From positions 1,613,255 to 1,677,254 of the forward strand of contig ML133456.1 in NCBI GenBank assembly GCA_003864495.1: a stretch of DNA of 64,000 bases, given 5' to 3'. The stretch is from Nemopilema nomurai (taxonomy: Eukaryota; Cnidaria; Scyphozoa; Rhizostomeae; Rhizostomatidae). Shown here in pieces: positions 12,501 to 24,500 of the stretch; positions within the stretch are counted from its first letter, which is position 1, and each line of letters starts with the position of its first letter. The position numbers and the translations under genes were made by a program. The notes below the pieces were generated by a model. That model was not told the origin of the DNA and ran no database searches. It was given only the letters and a program-made list of their open reading frames with translations.

Positions 12501-15089
12501 AAGAGTACATCAGTCCTAATTTTATTGGGCACTGATTTATGAAAAAATTTACTGGATCAAAGATTATGCCTAACTTTGAGCAGATTCCTAACAACCTCTT
12601 TCCTGTTTTACTTTGAGCACCTTGCATTTGTAAACAAGTGAACAAACGATTATTGATAAAAATTTTATGATTGCTAGAAACAGCGGATGGAACAACATGC
12701 TCCAATGAGGTAAGTACAAAATATGCAATGCCCAGATTGTGCCAAAACATTTGTGCCATTGGACATGCTAGGTTGTCTTTTTATCTGGGTGTTTCAAAAT
12801 CTGTTTCTATGAGGACAGACAGAAATCTTTTTAGACACTTAGACAGACGCTTATCAAGAAGGTGTGAAGCAGACACTGATAGGTTGTTAAACAGCCAATC
12901 ATGCATTCTTCTCACAATCCTCTAAGTTTGTAATCGGCAAGTGGCTATTTATTTTGTCAGCTTTTGACTTTTTTCTAAGGTTTGTATACTTTGTGGAATG
13001 TCAAGCAAAAAATTACTTGAGCATACCAAGATCCTATCTCTACCAGCTCTAAAATTTTGAAGACGAGTAAAAACTCTAGCACAACTCTATATTGAAGATG
13101 TAACTGTATAAAAGTGTATAAAAGAGAACATTATCTGTAATATTGATAAAAAACTTCTTACATTTAGTTTGAACTAGATGAATAAAAATCACCAAATAAA
13201 CAGAAAATCAAGGACATAATTGAACAAAATCCAATTTGTTAACAAAAGCAAAAAAATAAGAAAAATCTTTACCTGAAACATTCAAGAAGGTCACAAATAG
13301 AGACCTCGTAAGAGGCATCTATGGTGCAGTACTCTGCACAAATTTTCAAAATCACCACCACTGATTCCAAATCTTTAAGAATCTACAGAAGGCTAAGGAA
13401 AACTTTCAAAATAGAACAAAATAAAGCCTTAATAGTCATCATCTAAGATAAATTAACTTGAAACATGACTCTTCTTATACTCTTTGACCGTCTAGACTTT
13501 GAATGCATTTATACTATTTTCATGCTTTTCATACCATATCTGAAATAATCTCAAAAACACCAAAGCCTGCTATCTTGTTGAGGCATGCACTGTTGTATGA
13601 GAAAATGGTTCCTTCTCTGGTGATGATAATACTCCTTCTTTCATTGACACCTAAAAGTATTGCTTTGGTAAAAACCTGAATTAATAAAATGACTTGAAAG
13701 ATCCCCTAGCTATGAAAATGCAAAAAAAAATTTTGGAAGAGAAATGATACAAATCCATTTTTGTTTGCAGCTGCAAGCCGTCGAATTGCATTTTTATGAC
13801 GTTCAACAAGCTTTTTCTAAAACGAAAGTGTGATGTCAAAGTTGGCTTCATGAAAAACTAGCATGGTATTATAAGTGCTTAATGCTTTCTACCATTATAA
13901 ATATGATCCAAATGCAGATTTTGGTTACACAAGCTGACTCTTGCTTGCATCCCATAACAAATGCACATAGAGCAGCCATTCAACTTAATTTCACTGTTTA
14001 TCATAATGTCTATCATTGGCACTTTTTTTACAGGACCAAATTTTCATAAAAGCATCAGTTAAAAGAAAAAATCACACAGTTGAAGCAACTATGCAACGGA
14101 AATGAAAAACATGTACTCACAGAATGCTTGTCGACAAGCAGTTTTATAACCTTGGAAAAACTTGGAGAAGGAAGCTTGGGTAAACTCTGCAGAGGAAGAA
14201 GTATCATTGGTTAGTCTCGGGAAGAATAAAAAACATGCCTCATTTTGAATTTGTTTAACTTCAAGAACCAGTAACTCCCCCACTTGTCAGCATTTAAGAT
14301 AACTCCCCCACTAGCTCATAAAGATGCTCATATTATGTCCACAGTGGAAGTAGAATTATCCATTTAAATATCATATATTACAAAATGATTTGAAAAAGCC
14401 CGCTTTCATGGCCTGGCCATTTTGATTATACATCAGCATATAAAAATGACTTATTTGTCCCCTTAATTTTCACAACTAAACACAGCTATCTGCAGCAGCC
14501 ATTTTGGACACTCTGAAACTCTGTGGAAGTGCCTTTCGAAATATAATAAATGCCCCCAACTTTGAAGGTGCCTTCTACATCTTTGTGCTCAAATAATGCA
14601 TATATTCACAGCAAAATGGGTCAATGCATAAAATATCATTTATGAAACAAAATTTTGATGGTAAGTGAAACTAAATCTAGAGGGCAACGGAAGTAAACTA
14701 TTTTTTTTACATGGTGACAAGGTTATTTGCATTTTAAAAGTTTTCTTGTTGTACACCTTTCTAGATTGATGGATCAGTTAATATAGTTCTTGACTACAAA
14801 ACCGCAAATTTCTAAGACACTAGATTCAACCTACTAAAGAAAGTGTTACTGGAGTCACGGTTCTGCCCAAAACAAATCGGCCGAAAAGCCAACGAGAGGC
14901 TAGCCAGTTGACTTGACGAACTTCTATGCATTCATGTTAAACAAATTTAAAGGTAATTAAATATTCAAATACCCTTTGATCCCCACCAATCTTCTCGGAT
15001 TCATTTTCTGTTATAATATTATTCACTACAGGTATTTGCTTCTTGCCGTTGAGGTCAACGAGTGAATTGCGACCATAAGCGACGGCCAT
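585..15089 (-). CDS. CFAP69: CFAP69, cilia- and flagella-associated protein 69 (3' end outside window)
   Basis: An axonemal armadillo-repeat protein; in vertebrates CFAP69 is needed for sperm flagella and acts in olfactory cilia. Exons seen, in gene order: 14973-15089 (start ATG at 15089), 14121-14186, 13751-13816, 13535-13650, 13273-13382, 11679-11755, 11394-11492, 10913-10986, 10247-10319, 9353-9391, 9035-9068, 8622-8687, 8401-8461, 7770-7818, 7452-7495, 6980-7057, 6530-6640, 5062-5226, 4361-4459, 3512-3630, 2111-2176, 585-722. Diagnostic matches to the vertebrate protein as I recall it: EILWNLLE (9353 exon), NEDFELKKLLF (6980 exon), GNSFHGAGGRGNK followed by AQMRY (5062 exon), NLVLGAMLDVCENPR (2111 exon) and VDVSENIRAK (585 exon). 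Phases agree across most neighbouring exons. They fail at 13751/13535, 10247/9353 and 4361/3512, so small exons are missing there, and one is missing between 6530 and 5226. Identity is near certain; the exon list is incomplete. Confidence 0.93.
6115..6224. repeat. 18-bp imperfect tandem repeat in a CFAP69 intron
   Basis: About six imperfect copies of an 18-base unit of the form GAGTCAAAAGTCAAGTTG start at 6115, 6133, 6151, 6169, 6187 (with a 5-base insertion) and 6210. The stretch lies between the exons at 5062-5226 and 6530-6640. Confidence 0.85.
11156..11303. mobile_element. possible short MITE with GC-rich inverted ends
   Basis: The left end CATGGGCTCCGACG and the reverse complement of the right end, CAGGGCCTCCGACG, agree at 12 of 14 positions, and the inside carries a C run at about 11268-11279. 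No clean target-site duplication is visible, only related sequence (GATATCAT and GATATGAT), so this is a tentative hAT-type MITE in a CFAP69 intron. Confidence 0.4.
12128..12426. mobile_element. hAT-type MITE, 299 bp, with 8-bp target-site duplication
   Basis: The element begins CATAGGCGCCGACT and ends with the reverse complement of CATAGGCGCTGACT, giving 14-bp terminal inverted repeats with one mismatch. Both sides carry the exact 8-bp direct repeat GTCTAGCT (12120-12127 and 12427-12434). An 8-bp duplication with short inverted ends is the signature of hAT-superfamily transposition, and with no coding capacity this must be a non-autonomous copy. Inner GC-rich blocks of the GGGGGGCTC type are repeated near 12155 and 12350-12400. 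It lies in a CFAP69 intron. Confidence 0.9.
12690..13010 (+). mobile_element. degraded Penelope-like element 3' end
   Basis: A decayed frame around 12755-12840 contains ARLSFYLGVSKSV, which aligns with ARSSFHLGVLESV at the C-terminus of the GIY-YIG domain of the element at 17188-18304. The following non-coding part (about 12930-13025: GGCTATTTATT, then GTTTGTATACT, then a TACTTGAGCATAC-type end) is a diverged copy of that element's 3' untranslated region. It is a 5'-truncated, mutated copy in a CFAP69 intron. Confidence 0.7.
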
Positions 15090-15482
15090 TTTGATTTGTT
15101 TCTCCTTTGATCTTGTTGGTATGGACTGGCCTCGGTTTGCCTATTTCCTTGGCAACAGAGGCACAGCAGAGCTTCGCAGCCATGGAAGGAAGTTGGGTTT
15201 GCCTTCGTGCATTCCGGGTCCCTAGTTTGAAAATGGTTCCTATGAATTGAAAAAAGTATGCCAACTACTATGACATTTTGCAGAAAGTTTGCTGAGATGG
15301 GCTTGATAACTTGGCTAGGATCAATGTATTTTTTGTGTTGTGAGGTACTGTTATCAAGTTATACACGGGAAGCAGATATGTTAACTTCGAAGTAAAATGC
15401 GAAACGCAGTTTTACGTCATACCATTTGAATTTCAGGAAAATCTTTTGTAGCGACAGTTGTGGAAGTGGAAGACGCACCAAG
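15090..15482. promoter_or_regulatory. divergent promoter region of CFAP69 and the F5/8C gene
   Basis: The start codons of CFAP69 (15089, minus) and the secreted F5/8C gene (15483, plus) are 393 bp apart and point away from each other, so both promoters and both 5' leaders must lie here unless untranslated exons exist. I saw no convincing TATA box. An AG at about 15436 could be the acceptor of a 5' UTR intron of the plus-strand gene. Confidence 0.55.
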
Positions 15483-16058
15483 ATGCTGCTGTTGAAAGCT
15501 CTACTTTTTGTCGGAGCCCTGTTACTGCTGCTGGCCGACCAGATATCCGTTGAAGGGTTGGATGCAGCATCAGTCGGCAGCCCAGAAACCAACATCCTTC
15601 GCAAGGAAGACAGAGACACTTTTCGCTTTACTGTGTACCCGCAACCCCCGAGTGACTGGGGACAAGGCAAAAATGTAGCTGACGAAAGGCAATGGCTACA
15701 TTCGCACTCATGGCCCGCGTATGGGTTTCAGGCCAAAGGGGACTCTGAAGGCGTAGCATACATTCAAGTGGACCTCAAAAAGCCTCACTTCGTGCGAGCC
15801 TTTGCCGTGACTGGGTACGCTGGGGGATCTCATAAGCCAACGGGGCCGTTCTTCCTTGAAGGGTCGACCGATGCAGCTGACTGGAAAATGGTTGCTGAAG
15901 GCGAGGCGAGCCAGTGGCATGCTCCTGGTACATTCCCGTTTCGCCCAAGCCAGATCATCAAAGCTGTGTACCCAAACAGGTATCGATATTACCGAGTGAT
16001 CGCGAGAGGTTGGACAAACGGATATATGGTCATCTACAACTGGGGACTTTTTGCTTGA
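15483..16058 (+). CDS. secreted single-domain F5/8 type C (discoidin-like) protein
   Basis: The 191-residue product begins with a textbook signal peptide (MLLLKALLFVGALLLLLA), with cleavage likely around residue 25. The rest is one galactose-binding-like F5/8C fold: WPAYGF, AYIQVDLKKPHFVRAFAVTG, FFLEGSTDAADWKMV and the closing YRYYRVIARGW are its typical strands. The open frame extends upstream only to a TTG at 15426, so the first ATG, 15483, is taken as the start and gives the signal peptide directly. The coding region has no intron, unlike its neighbours. The mature chain shows no cysteine, whereas most extracellular F5/8C domains have a disulfide pair linking their ends. Such proteins bind sugars or lipids outside the cell; the ligand cannot be read here. 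An AATAAA at 16441-16446 could serve as its polyadenylation signal. Confidence 0.85.
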   Translation: MLLLKALLFVGALLLLLADQISVEGLDAASVGSPETNILRKEDRDTFRFTVYPQPPSDWGQGKNVADERQWLHSHSWPAYGFQAKGDSEGVAYIQVDLKKPHFVRAFAVTGYAGGSHKPTGPFFLEGSTDAADWKMVAEGEASQWHAPGTFPFRPSQIIKAVYPNRYRYYRVIARGWTNGYMVIYNWGLFA

Positions 16059-17175
16059 TTCTCAAGCCAGCATAACTTTGTATTGTGATTTTAGAGATTA
16101 ATGAAAAGAGCAGAGAAAGTGCTGCGTTTGTCTTCTTTGAACAACCACCCTAGGTTTGGTCATGTTGAACTCACTAATTATTTAGGCATGTCGATAAATT
16201 CTAGTTTCTGTTGCCACTTTCGATAATAGCCTTGTCGACTTTTCAAGTCATTGTGCTATTTCAGTCCTATAAATTGAATTAATATAGCTTTCACAGTGCC
16301 TTCATTTGTTGTAGCAAACTGAACTGAGTGATGGCTAGCAGAAAGAATAATCGTGCACCATTTCTTTTCAATTTTTCATACTGAGAAGTCGTTTTTAAAC
16401 TACCAATGTTGCTAAAGAGCTTGAAGGGATATAGAATTGAAATAAAAGAGGATTCAAGCGTATGATTTCCCCCATGATGCAAGGTAATTCGTGGCTTTAG
16501 GTAAATTAAGAATCAGTACAGAATGATTTCTCATTCTGTGCGTCAACCTTTGCTTTCGATTGGCCTAGGCATCTCCAATATGCTCGTAATGATGTCCCTG
16601 TGGTGTTGACTACATTGCGGAAGTTTCACGGTGTCATACCATTGCAGACAAAAGCCAAGATGGTGTCATTAATACACCTGTGCGGAATCGGACGATAGAA
16701 TGAGCGCCTTTATTGAGGGCAGTTGTTGAAGTGATCATTTAAGAAATTCAGCTAAATTCAAGATGCTGACCAAATTTTAAAAAAACACTGACCCGTATTC
16801 GACAGAGCTTTGATATTTAGGCCCAGGGACGCCGGAGAAGGGGGCAGGGGGAGCAAGCGCCCCTCCTGCCTTTTAGTTAGGGGAGCAGGGGGAGCAAAAG
16901 TGCCCTTTATAGAAGAACTTTGACTTTTTTACCAATGCTTGACCTGGCCCTAAAGGCCTGTTTGAAGCCTGGCATAACTTTTAATTTTGCATGTTTAGTT
17001 CTAATCACACACAAAAACGGAAGTAGGCAATAAAGTGTCATATTTCCATATTTAGTGACTTTGATATAGCCGCCTTTTGTATTCGAAAAAAACAGGAACC
17101 CGGAAACAAAGAACAGCTACTGGCAAGTCAAACAGATTATACCAGATCGAAACAACACACAGAGCTGGTTATCAT
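16059..17175. other. intergenic, with a GC-rich repeat-element end
   Basis: No exon was recognised. At about 16820-16910 there is a block (CCCAGGGACGCCGGAG followed by two GCAGGGGGAGCAA-type repeats) that resembles the end of a hAT-type MITE, without a visible partner end. Confidence 0.4.
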
Positions 17176-17187
17176 ATATTACATTGT

Positions 17188-18304
17188 GAACAAGTGCTTT
17201 GTGGTACAAAACTTCACAATTGCTAGAAAAAGCGGAACTATTTTTCGCATACTTAAAAGTACTTTTTTCGTCCGACACTCCTCAGAGTATGCAAACGTCG
17301 GAAGATAACCAAAAACTGACCGAATAAATAGCCAGATGCGGATCGAAAACACTAGAGGGTGATAAGCAGAACGCGTGATTGGTTGTAAGTGACCAATCTG
17401 CGTTACTTAACACCTCACTTTAGAAGAGCCCAAGGGAAAAGACGAACTCTTTCTGTCTACAAAGAATGGGATTTTCCATTGAAATATAGACAGACTCCAA
17501 AACACCTAGGTGAAAGGACGACCTAGCTTGCCCAATTATACGAAAATTGTCGTCACTGTATGTTTTAGCGCAATCTGGATTCTCTAAAAGATGTTGTCCT
17601 ATAGCCGAATCGCAATTAATTTGGGCATTGCGTCTTTTACAATTTCGACGCGGCTGCTCTCTTTCTGCAGACGTTTTGGTCCTTATGCTCGTGGGAACAT
17701 GCTGCTTTATTCTATCCTCCAATCTTTGAGTAGTGCGTCCTACATACCGAGCTTCACATCGGCAACAAAATTCATAAACGACTAAACTTTTTTTGTGGGC
17801 AGGAACGCAATCCTTTTGGGTGGAGGGAAACATGTTCTTAGCACTGTAGACCACACGAGGATTCACAGCTGAATAGCTGAAATTGTAAAAGTCGCAATGC
17901 CCAAATTAATTGCGATTCGGCTATAGGACAACATCTTTTAGAGAATCCAGATTGCGCTAAAACATACAGTGACGACAATTTTCGTATAATTGGGCAAGCT
18001 AGGTCGTCCTTTCACCTAGGTGTTTTGGAGTCTGTCTATATTTCAATGGAAAATCCCATTCTTTGTAGACAGAAAGAGTTCGTCTTTTCCCTTGGGCTCT
18101 TCTAAAGTGAGGTGTTAAGTAACGCAGATTGGTCAATTACAACCAATCACGCGTTCTGCTTATCACCCTCTAGTGTTTTCGATCCGCATCTGGCTATTTA
18201 TTCGGTCAGTTTTTGGTTATCTTCCGACGTTTGCATACTCTGAGGAGTGTCGGACGAAAAAAGTACTTTTAAGTATGCGAAAAATAGTTCCGCTTTTTCT
18301 AGCG
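17188..18304. mobile_element. palindromic Penelope-like element insertion with 12-bp target-site duplication
   Basis: Two arms, 17222-17645 and 17878-18303, are near-perfect reverse complements of about 425 bases around a 232-base spacer. Each arm carries the C-terminal half of the GIY-YIG coding sequence and the element's 3' untranslated region, with the 3' ends facing outward. The insertion is flanked by the direct repeat ATATTACATTGT at 17176-17187 and 18305-18316, so both arms arrived in one event. Penelope-like elements are known for 5'-truncated, partly inverted double copies and variable-length duplications, which fits. The near identity of the arms suggests a recent insertion. Confidence 0.88.
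17420..17866 (-). pseudogene. GIY-YIG endonuclease domain fragment of a Penelope-like element
   Basis: The 148-codon open frame shows the GIY-YIG pattern: VVYEFCCRCEARYVGRTTQR with a paired-cysteine insert, then LEDRIKQHVP, an AIGQHLLENPDC segment, and a tail with ARSSFHLGVLESV. This domain forms the C-terminus of Penelope-like polymerases and nicks target DNA. The frame opens at a GTG close to the junction with the inverted arm and has no reverse transcriptase part, so it is a 5'-truncated remnant. A shorter copy of its last part runs on the plus strand and ends with TAA at 18103-18105. Confidence 0.85.
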
Positions 18305-18582
18305 ATATTACATTGTCCTCAATTTTGTAGCTTTAATGTTTAAAATTTAGTGCATTCTTCCTTTTACAACCCCAACCCCCAATCCCCCCCCCTACCTCTA
18401 AAGGGTCTATAAAGGGAGTACGAGTCACAGATGAGGGCAAAATGAAAACGGAAAAAATTGAATTAATAGATCTTTAATGTGAATTATGACATGTCAACCT
18501 GCTTAAATGGACACATGTACTGAACAATTAAATATAATGCTTATATACACAAGTCAATATAGTTTTGCTTTTAGAGGCCTCC

Positions 18583-21500
18583 CTATCTTACGTTCGAGTT
18601 CACGTTCGTTGGCGCTGCGGTGGAGAATGCCTCGAAATAGTTAGCTGCAAAAGAACAAACGTCTTCTGGTTTTCTTAACAGGAGGAACTGCAAAAAGTCT
18701 GACATCAGCGCCTTTAACTCTGGGTGCTTTTGTATGAAAGTTAGATGGTCACTCTTGAGTTCCTCCTGAAAAAACACAGGACAGTATTGAGCCTAAAAAC
18801 GTGATTATCATGCAGTACTAGAGAATGTCATAAATATGCTAATTAGTCAATAGATTAGTCATTTTTTTAGTTTGAGCTCTACATACAATAAAATCCTAAG
18901 AAAGTTGAAACAATCTAGAAATAGACATTTGAGACCCCTGGCTTCAATCATTTTATTTTTGTCTACCACCCTGACCTAAAAACAATAGAGATGGGGAGAG
19001 GGGAGTGGGTGAATATACAAAAATATGACTGAAGCCATCATCATTAATCTATAAACATATATTAAGCTTTCAAAAAGCTCATGCTGGATGAAAAATATAT
19101 AACAAAGACTAAGAAATGATGTAAATGATTATGTGAATGATTTACCTAAAAATGAACCTTTTATGAAAAAGCACTTTCAGTAAATAATATGAGAGATCTC
19201 AGAAAGGAAGCTGGAATTTGTAAATTATGCGCAACAAGGTTGGCTCACTCGCATGCTTGGTGCGAAACATCTTTCTCGGTTACCGGTTAATTGCTATGAA
19301 TCAATACCTTTCGGTCTAAAAAACGAGACCAAAACTGCATATCTTCTTCCCATCGATGGGTTTTCTTATGGATCGTTGTCTTTTGCTCTGTAAAAATGTA
19401 AAATTTAATTCGTGAATTTCAAAATACGCTATAAATGCAGCCAAGATACTAGCAACAAAAATGACAATTTTCGAATGTGGCTTCCCTACAGCTTGTACGT
19501 GAAGCTGGATTGGACTCTTTGCACCGTTGAAGCGTTAATTGGCAAATTTTATATCGAGATTTCGTGAATGAAGGTTCGCTCATGAAGGTGTCACTGATTT
19601 TTTTGTACGGGTATTCGTAAATCATTAACGCAGTGCTGGGACAGTTCATTGGCAAAGAGCATTTTTGACGTCTATATATATACTGGTCGAAGTATTGATG
19701 CAATAAGTGAAAGAAAATTTGACTTACTCACTCAATTGAGGCCGTAAAGAATGGGCAACCTAGAATGCTATTGCAACTATTCTGGCCAATATTCTGTTCT
19801 AGTATTAAGTAGCCATAAATATTCGGTTTTAGTGTTAAGTAGTCAGTATTCGGCTCTAATACTACAGCCAATATCCGGTTAAACCATTAAAGGCAATTTT
19901 CAGTCCTAGTATTACAGCCAATATTCGGTTCCAATGTCATTGCCAAGGGTCCTTAAGCAAATGAGAAGATCTCCTTGCTACTTTAATACAACCTTAAAGT
20001 CTCACCTTCCTCTTCTTCAGGACGAGGCAGACGCAGAAGCTGCATGACCGCTGGGTAGCCTTGGGTACTTCGAAAGCTCAAATGCCTGAAATTTAGATAT
20101 TTATTTCGCTGACAGACATTTCTTTTTTGGGTTAGTGATTTCAAATATGTAATTCCATTAGAAAGAGAAACAGCTTTATGAAACAAATAACTACAATTGC
20201 AAAACATACCCATCTTTTAAGAAGTAAGATCGACAAACTGATTCACTATTACGAGACAGCACTGATCTTTCAACGCCAAACATGTTTATGGTTTGATCCT
20301 CTATTGTCTGTGTTTTCTCTTCAAGTTGTGCCTTGATAATGAATAATAAAGCGTTTTCAACAGACTCTATACGGACACGACAAACTAAACAAATGACAAA
20401 AAAATTAAACGTCATCAAGGTAACTTGTTGCAAAGCAATGTGATAAAACAATACGAATAGCTTGCTCTACAAAAACAATCTGCTTGTACGCATTAAATCA
20501 GGCTGTTTGTAACTAGAAGATATCTGAGGAGATTGAAAATTGTCGCAAGCTACAATTATCAAGGCGTAACTATCAGTTACGACAAAGTCGAAAGGTTGGA
20601 TGCGATAATATAAGCAGATTCAGGGGCCTCTAAAACACATTTGATGGAAGCAAATGACAAAACAAAAACGCGAGTAAAATCATATTTTTAGATGATGAAC
20701 ACAACAGCCCTGCAAACGAAGCTATTTTATAGACAAATAGAGGCTCTGTGTTACTTTATTCGTTTTAAATGCTAAATGTCAAAAGTTGTTATCACAAACA
20801 GCATTTATATCAGAGTTACTCAAACTATCAACTTAGTTTTGCTTCTATAAACACTTAACAAAAGTCAACAACAATACTTGATGAAACAGTACACACAAGT
20901 CTCATAGCCATTTTTATCAAACACCTTATCACCTTTATCGAGCACAGATCTTGTCATGCAAAGGATTACAAGCCTCGGTAGCCTCAATCTTAGCACATTA
21001 AATGTTTATATTAAGTAGAGGAATATTCCAACTCAGTTATATTTTGCATTTTTTTTATGCGATGTTTAGTGAGGTTTAGTTCTTTCATAGTCATTGGTTC
21101 TTTTTTTAATTTTGGGCAACGCGAAGAGTAGTTGTTTTTGAAGTGAGTCGTTGCCTAGTTTTGTTATTCGCGCAATTTATTCATGGAAGAAAAATAACAA
21201 ATTCTAGCCTAGAGGAAAAATTTTTAGTCCAAAGAAAAAATTATTTGTTCCAAGCAAAGATGATATTATCAGCCTTAAAACACTTCAACTTACGTAGGTG
21301 CAAATACAGGGCTCAAGTTCCGAGTCAAGTGCGATGAACTCTGCATCTTCCTGGGGGACTAGCTGCTTAATCGCCATCACTCTTTGCAGAATAACGTTTG
21401 AGCCTTCAAAGAAGATGTCGTCATGAGTTCAGCGAAAGTTCAGCAAATTCATCGTTACTTCCATCTATATGATCCAAAGCTACTCCCGCAATAAGGAGAA

Positions 21501-24500
21501 AAAAGATGCCAATGGAATAATGCTTTGCGAGAATCAAGATATCAGAAAAAACTCAAGTTTATAGAGGACCGGTAAATACTAGAGCAAAACAAACCCTCTG
21601 ATATAAAGCCCTTCATGTTGGATGTGTTAAAAACTTTTTCGTCCTCTTGATGGTCCTGAATAGAAAACAATTAAGAGTTTCCTTAAATTGTAAGGTCATG
21701 AAAACTACACGAGCAACAAAACAGTCCTATCCAACCTTCAAAATTCAAAATCATTTTGACGTTGGTACATGAATCAGAGCCAAAGCAAAATGGCGGAGTC
21801 TCAAGGAATGACGTCAAAGGAACAAGGCATGCCCAGTCTACCTTGCTCAAACTTAAACATGATTAAATATTGCAAAACCACAATGCTTTTTAAAGGCAAT
21901 TTCAAGACTTGTATGAAGGTTAACACAGATGTCAAAAGGTCATAAAGGTCAATATGAAAGCAGCATCTTACGTCGCCCTCAGTGGTTAATCTTTTCAACA
22001 AGAACTGGCCGCCCTGTTTCAGCAGTATCGTTTTTCTGTCGCGCGGTTTTCTTGGTATCTAAAAGCAGAGTACGTCCCTAACATCATTGTCCACAAAAAT
22101 GAGCATTTTCTCACAGCAAGGTATTAACAAGCTTCGAATACAGGTGGCCTTGAGGTCTTCTTGGAATCTGAATGTTATGGAAAAGCGTAAACCTCAATAT
22201 TGACAGTGTTCAACTTCTCAGAACATTGACATAACGAATAACAGGCAAGCAAACGGCAATGGAAGTGTTGTCATTAAACTTCTCTAATGGAGCAAGCAGC
22301 TGGGTAGCTATGTTGGTCGTGCGTCGCAAAAGACTGTCTGTTACCTTCATATACTCATGCTTTGTCTCTTCAAGGGCGACAAGGCCTCTTCCAACGTACG
22401 CTAAAGAAAACATATTCCAACATCAGTTGAAGATGACTAACAAAGCATTGTCTTTGTTAAAACATGTGTCAAGAAATTGAAAACAGGGCAGTACAGGAAA
22501 GTGCCAGGTAATAAAGTCTGTGTTCTCACTCACACACCTATATCTAGGCCTTATTGCAATAAACCTTTGGTCTAGTGACATAGTTATGGCGCTTCAAAAC
22601 AACATTTGAAATGTAGATCAATTAAGCAGCATGACGCAGATCGTGATTTTAATACTTGTGGGGTTTGAAAAGAACACAATTTAAAGTGAAAACAGATCGT
22701 GGAAGAAGAGTGCTTGATGACGTCAACGAAAAACCAAACGCGCGGCTAAATATAAAGTTCCAACCACAGTTTATGAGAATTAGTTAGCCAAGAACGAGGT
22801 CATTTCAAAGCACAGTCGCTCTACAAACATCCACGAAATTAAATGGCTTTGGGGATGACAAGATTGCACCGGGCATGTTTTAAGGCACCTTGGCAAATGG
22901 TGACACATTCAAGTATCTCTAGGCTTGAGGTGCATACTGTTGCTCCAAGAAAGCAATTATCACCATAAACAAAGAACAGAATGCGAAGAGCCTTCCTTTT
23001 AACTCTACGCAAACAAGTTAACTTTATTAAATGCAACTTCGCATTAGAGCAAGGGTAGCCAACTGCCATAGACTGGGTTATGTTTTAAAAGTTCCCCTTT
23101 TTAATTCACCATGGAGGAAATCATTGGGATAAGAATTGAAACTGCGCCACTTTGCTGCTCGGCGCTTCGGCCCAGGAGAAACCATCTGCAGTTGGAGAAC
23201 AACTAGTGACACTACTCCGATTCTCTGGAGGGGCATTGGATGAACTCTGTCTATCTTCGGTTTCTATCAATCGGTATTCATTGGCTTTGTATGGCTACAC
23301 ACCAAAAGTCATGTATTACCAAAAATTAATTGGTTTTCGTACAGGCTGATCGCCATGCTTTTGTTGTCGTACTTTGCCTGGCAAAACATTGGTAAAGTTT
23401 CGTCGTTAGAGCCTTTGCAGTAACTCGTTTGTTTACTTTGCATTGTCACATCATATCATGCTGACACATCTTTTCTCGCTCCGCAATCTAGACTTTTCCA
23501 CTACACTTCATCGTCATTTTATAGTCCTCATATATCATTTGTCAGCAAATTTATTTTAAAAATAGAAGTATAAACAAAATTTCAAAGCTCAGATAATCTA
23601 GTCAGAGTCACAGCCAGAGTAAAATCTATAGAATACATCAGGCAACGCTTCGTCGTCTCTCTCTCTTGGCCTGGCGCAATGTTCTCTGTACGATAAACAA
23701 GACAACTTTAGCTCGGATTGTCCAAGAGGTTGAGCAAAGCAGTCGGTAGAAACCCATCACAACTCGTTTCTAACCGGATCATAGGAGGCCAACGCCTTGG
23801 AAACAATTAGGAATGCTACGTTTGGCAAATTTGGAGACTTTTCCTACGTAGCTCAACAAGTTTAAAAATACTTGCTGGGCATCTTGATAAGAAGCGACTG
23901 CAGTAAGGGACGGCTTTATAGATGCGAACGAGATACCGCTTGTACTCAAGGAACATTAACACTATCAACAGTTAGCGGAAACTGGCCATACAACAAAAAT
24001 TAAAGCCCTTCTCGAGTCTGTCTGCAATAACACCAATTAGCCACACTTTAATATAATCCAGCTAATTAAAGTTGACAAAAATTGGAAATGAAAGACAGTT
24101 AATTAGCTCCATTTAAAAACAAAATTTACAAAATAAACTTATATGAACCACAGCTGCTACTCTTTCATACTCACCAGCTTCCCTACAGCATATGGGAACA
24201 TTTAAAGGAGCTTTCAGAAGAGTTCGGAATTCCTTTTATATTCCACTGGTGGCCAAAGACACACAGAAATAACAAAGTAGGCAGCCAGATCTTACAATAG
24301 GGTACAACAAGCTAGGCGAAAAATTCACATGAGCCACTAAGCTGGACAGTCTGTTGCCTTTGTACACATTTTAGGTTCATAGGGAAATGCTTAGGTATAC
24401 ACTAAATGCTTTCACGTTAACACAATGACCAACTTACCTGTGACAGAAGTGCCACATTGAACACTGTCAATAATTCCATGACTATGAGCATGAACTAAGT

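Noticed and set aside
15359..15670. 103-codon minus-strand frame over the F5/8C start
   Set aside because: It is a shadow of the F5/8C coding sequence and its leader, with no domain.
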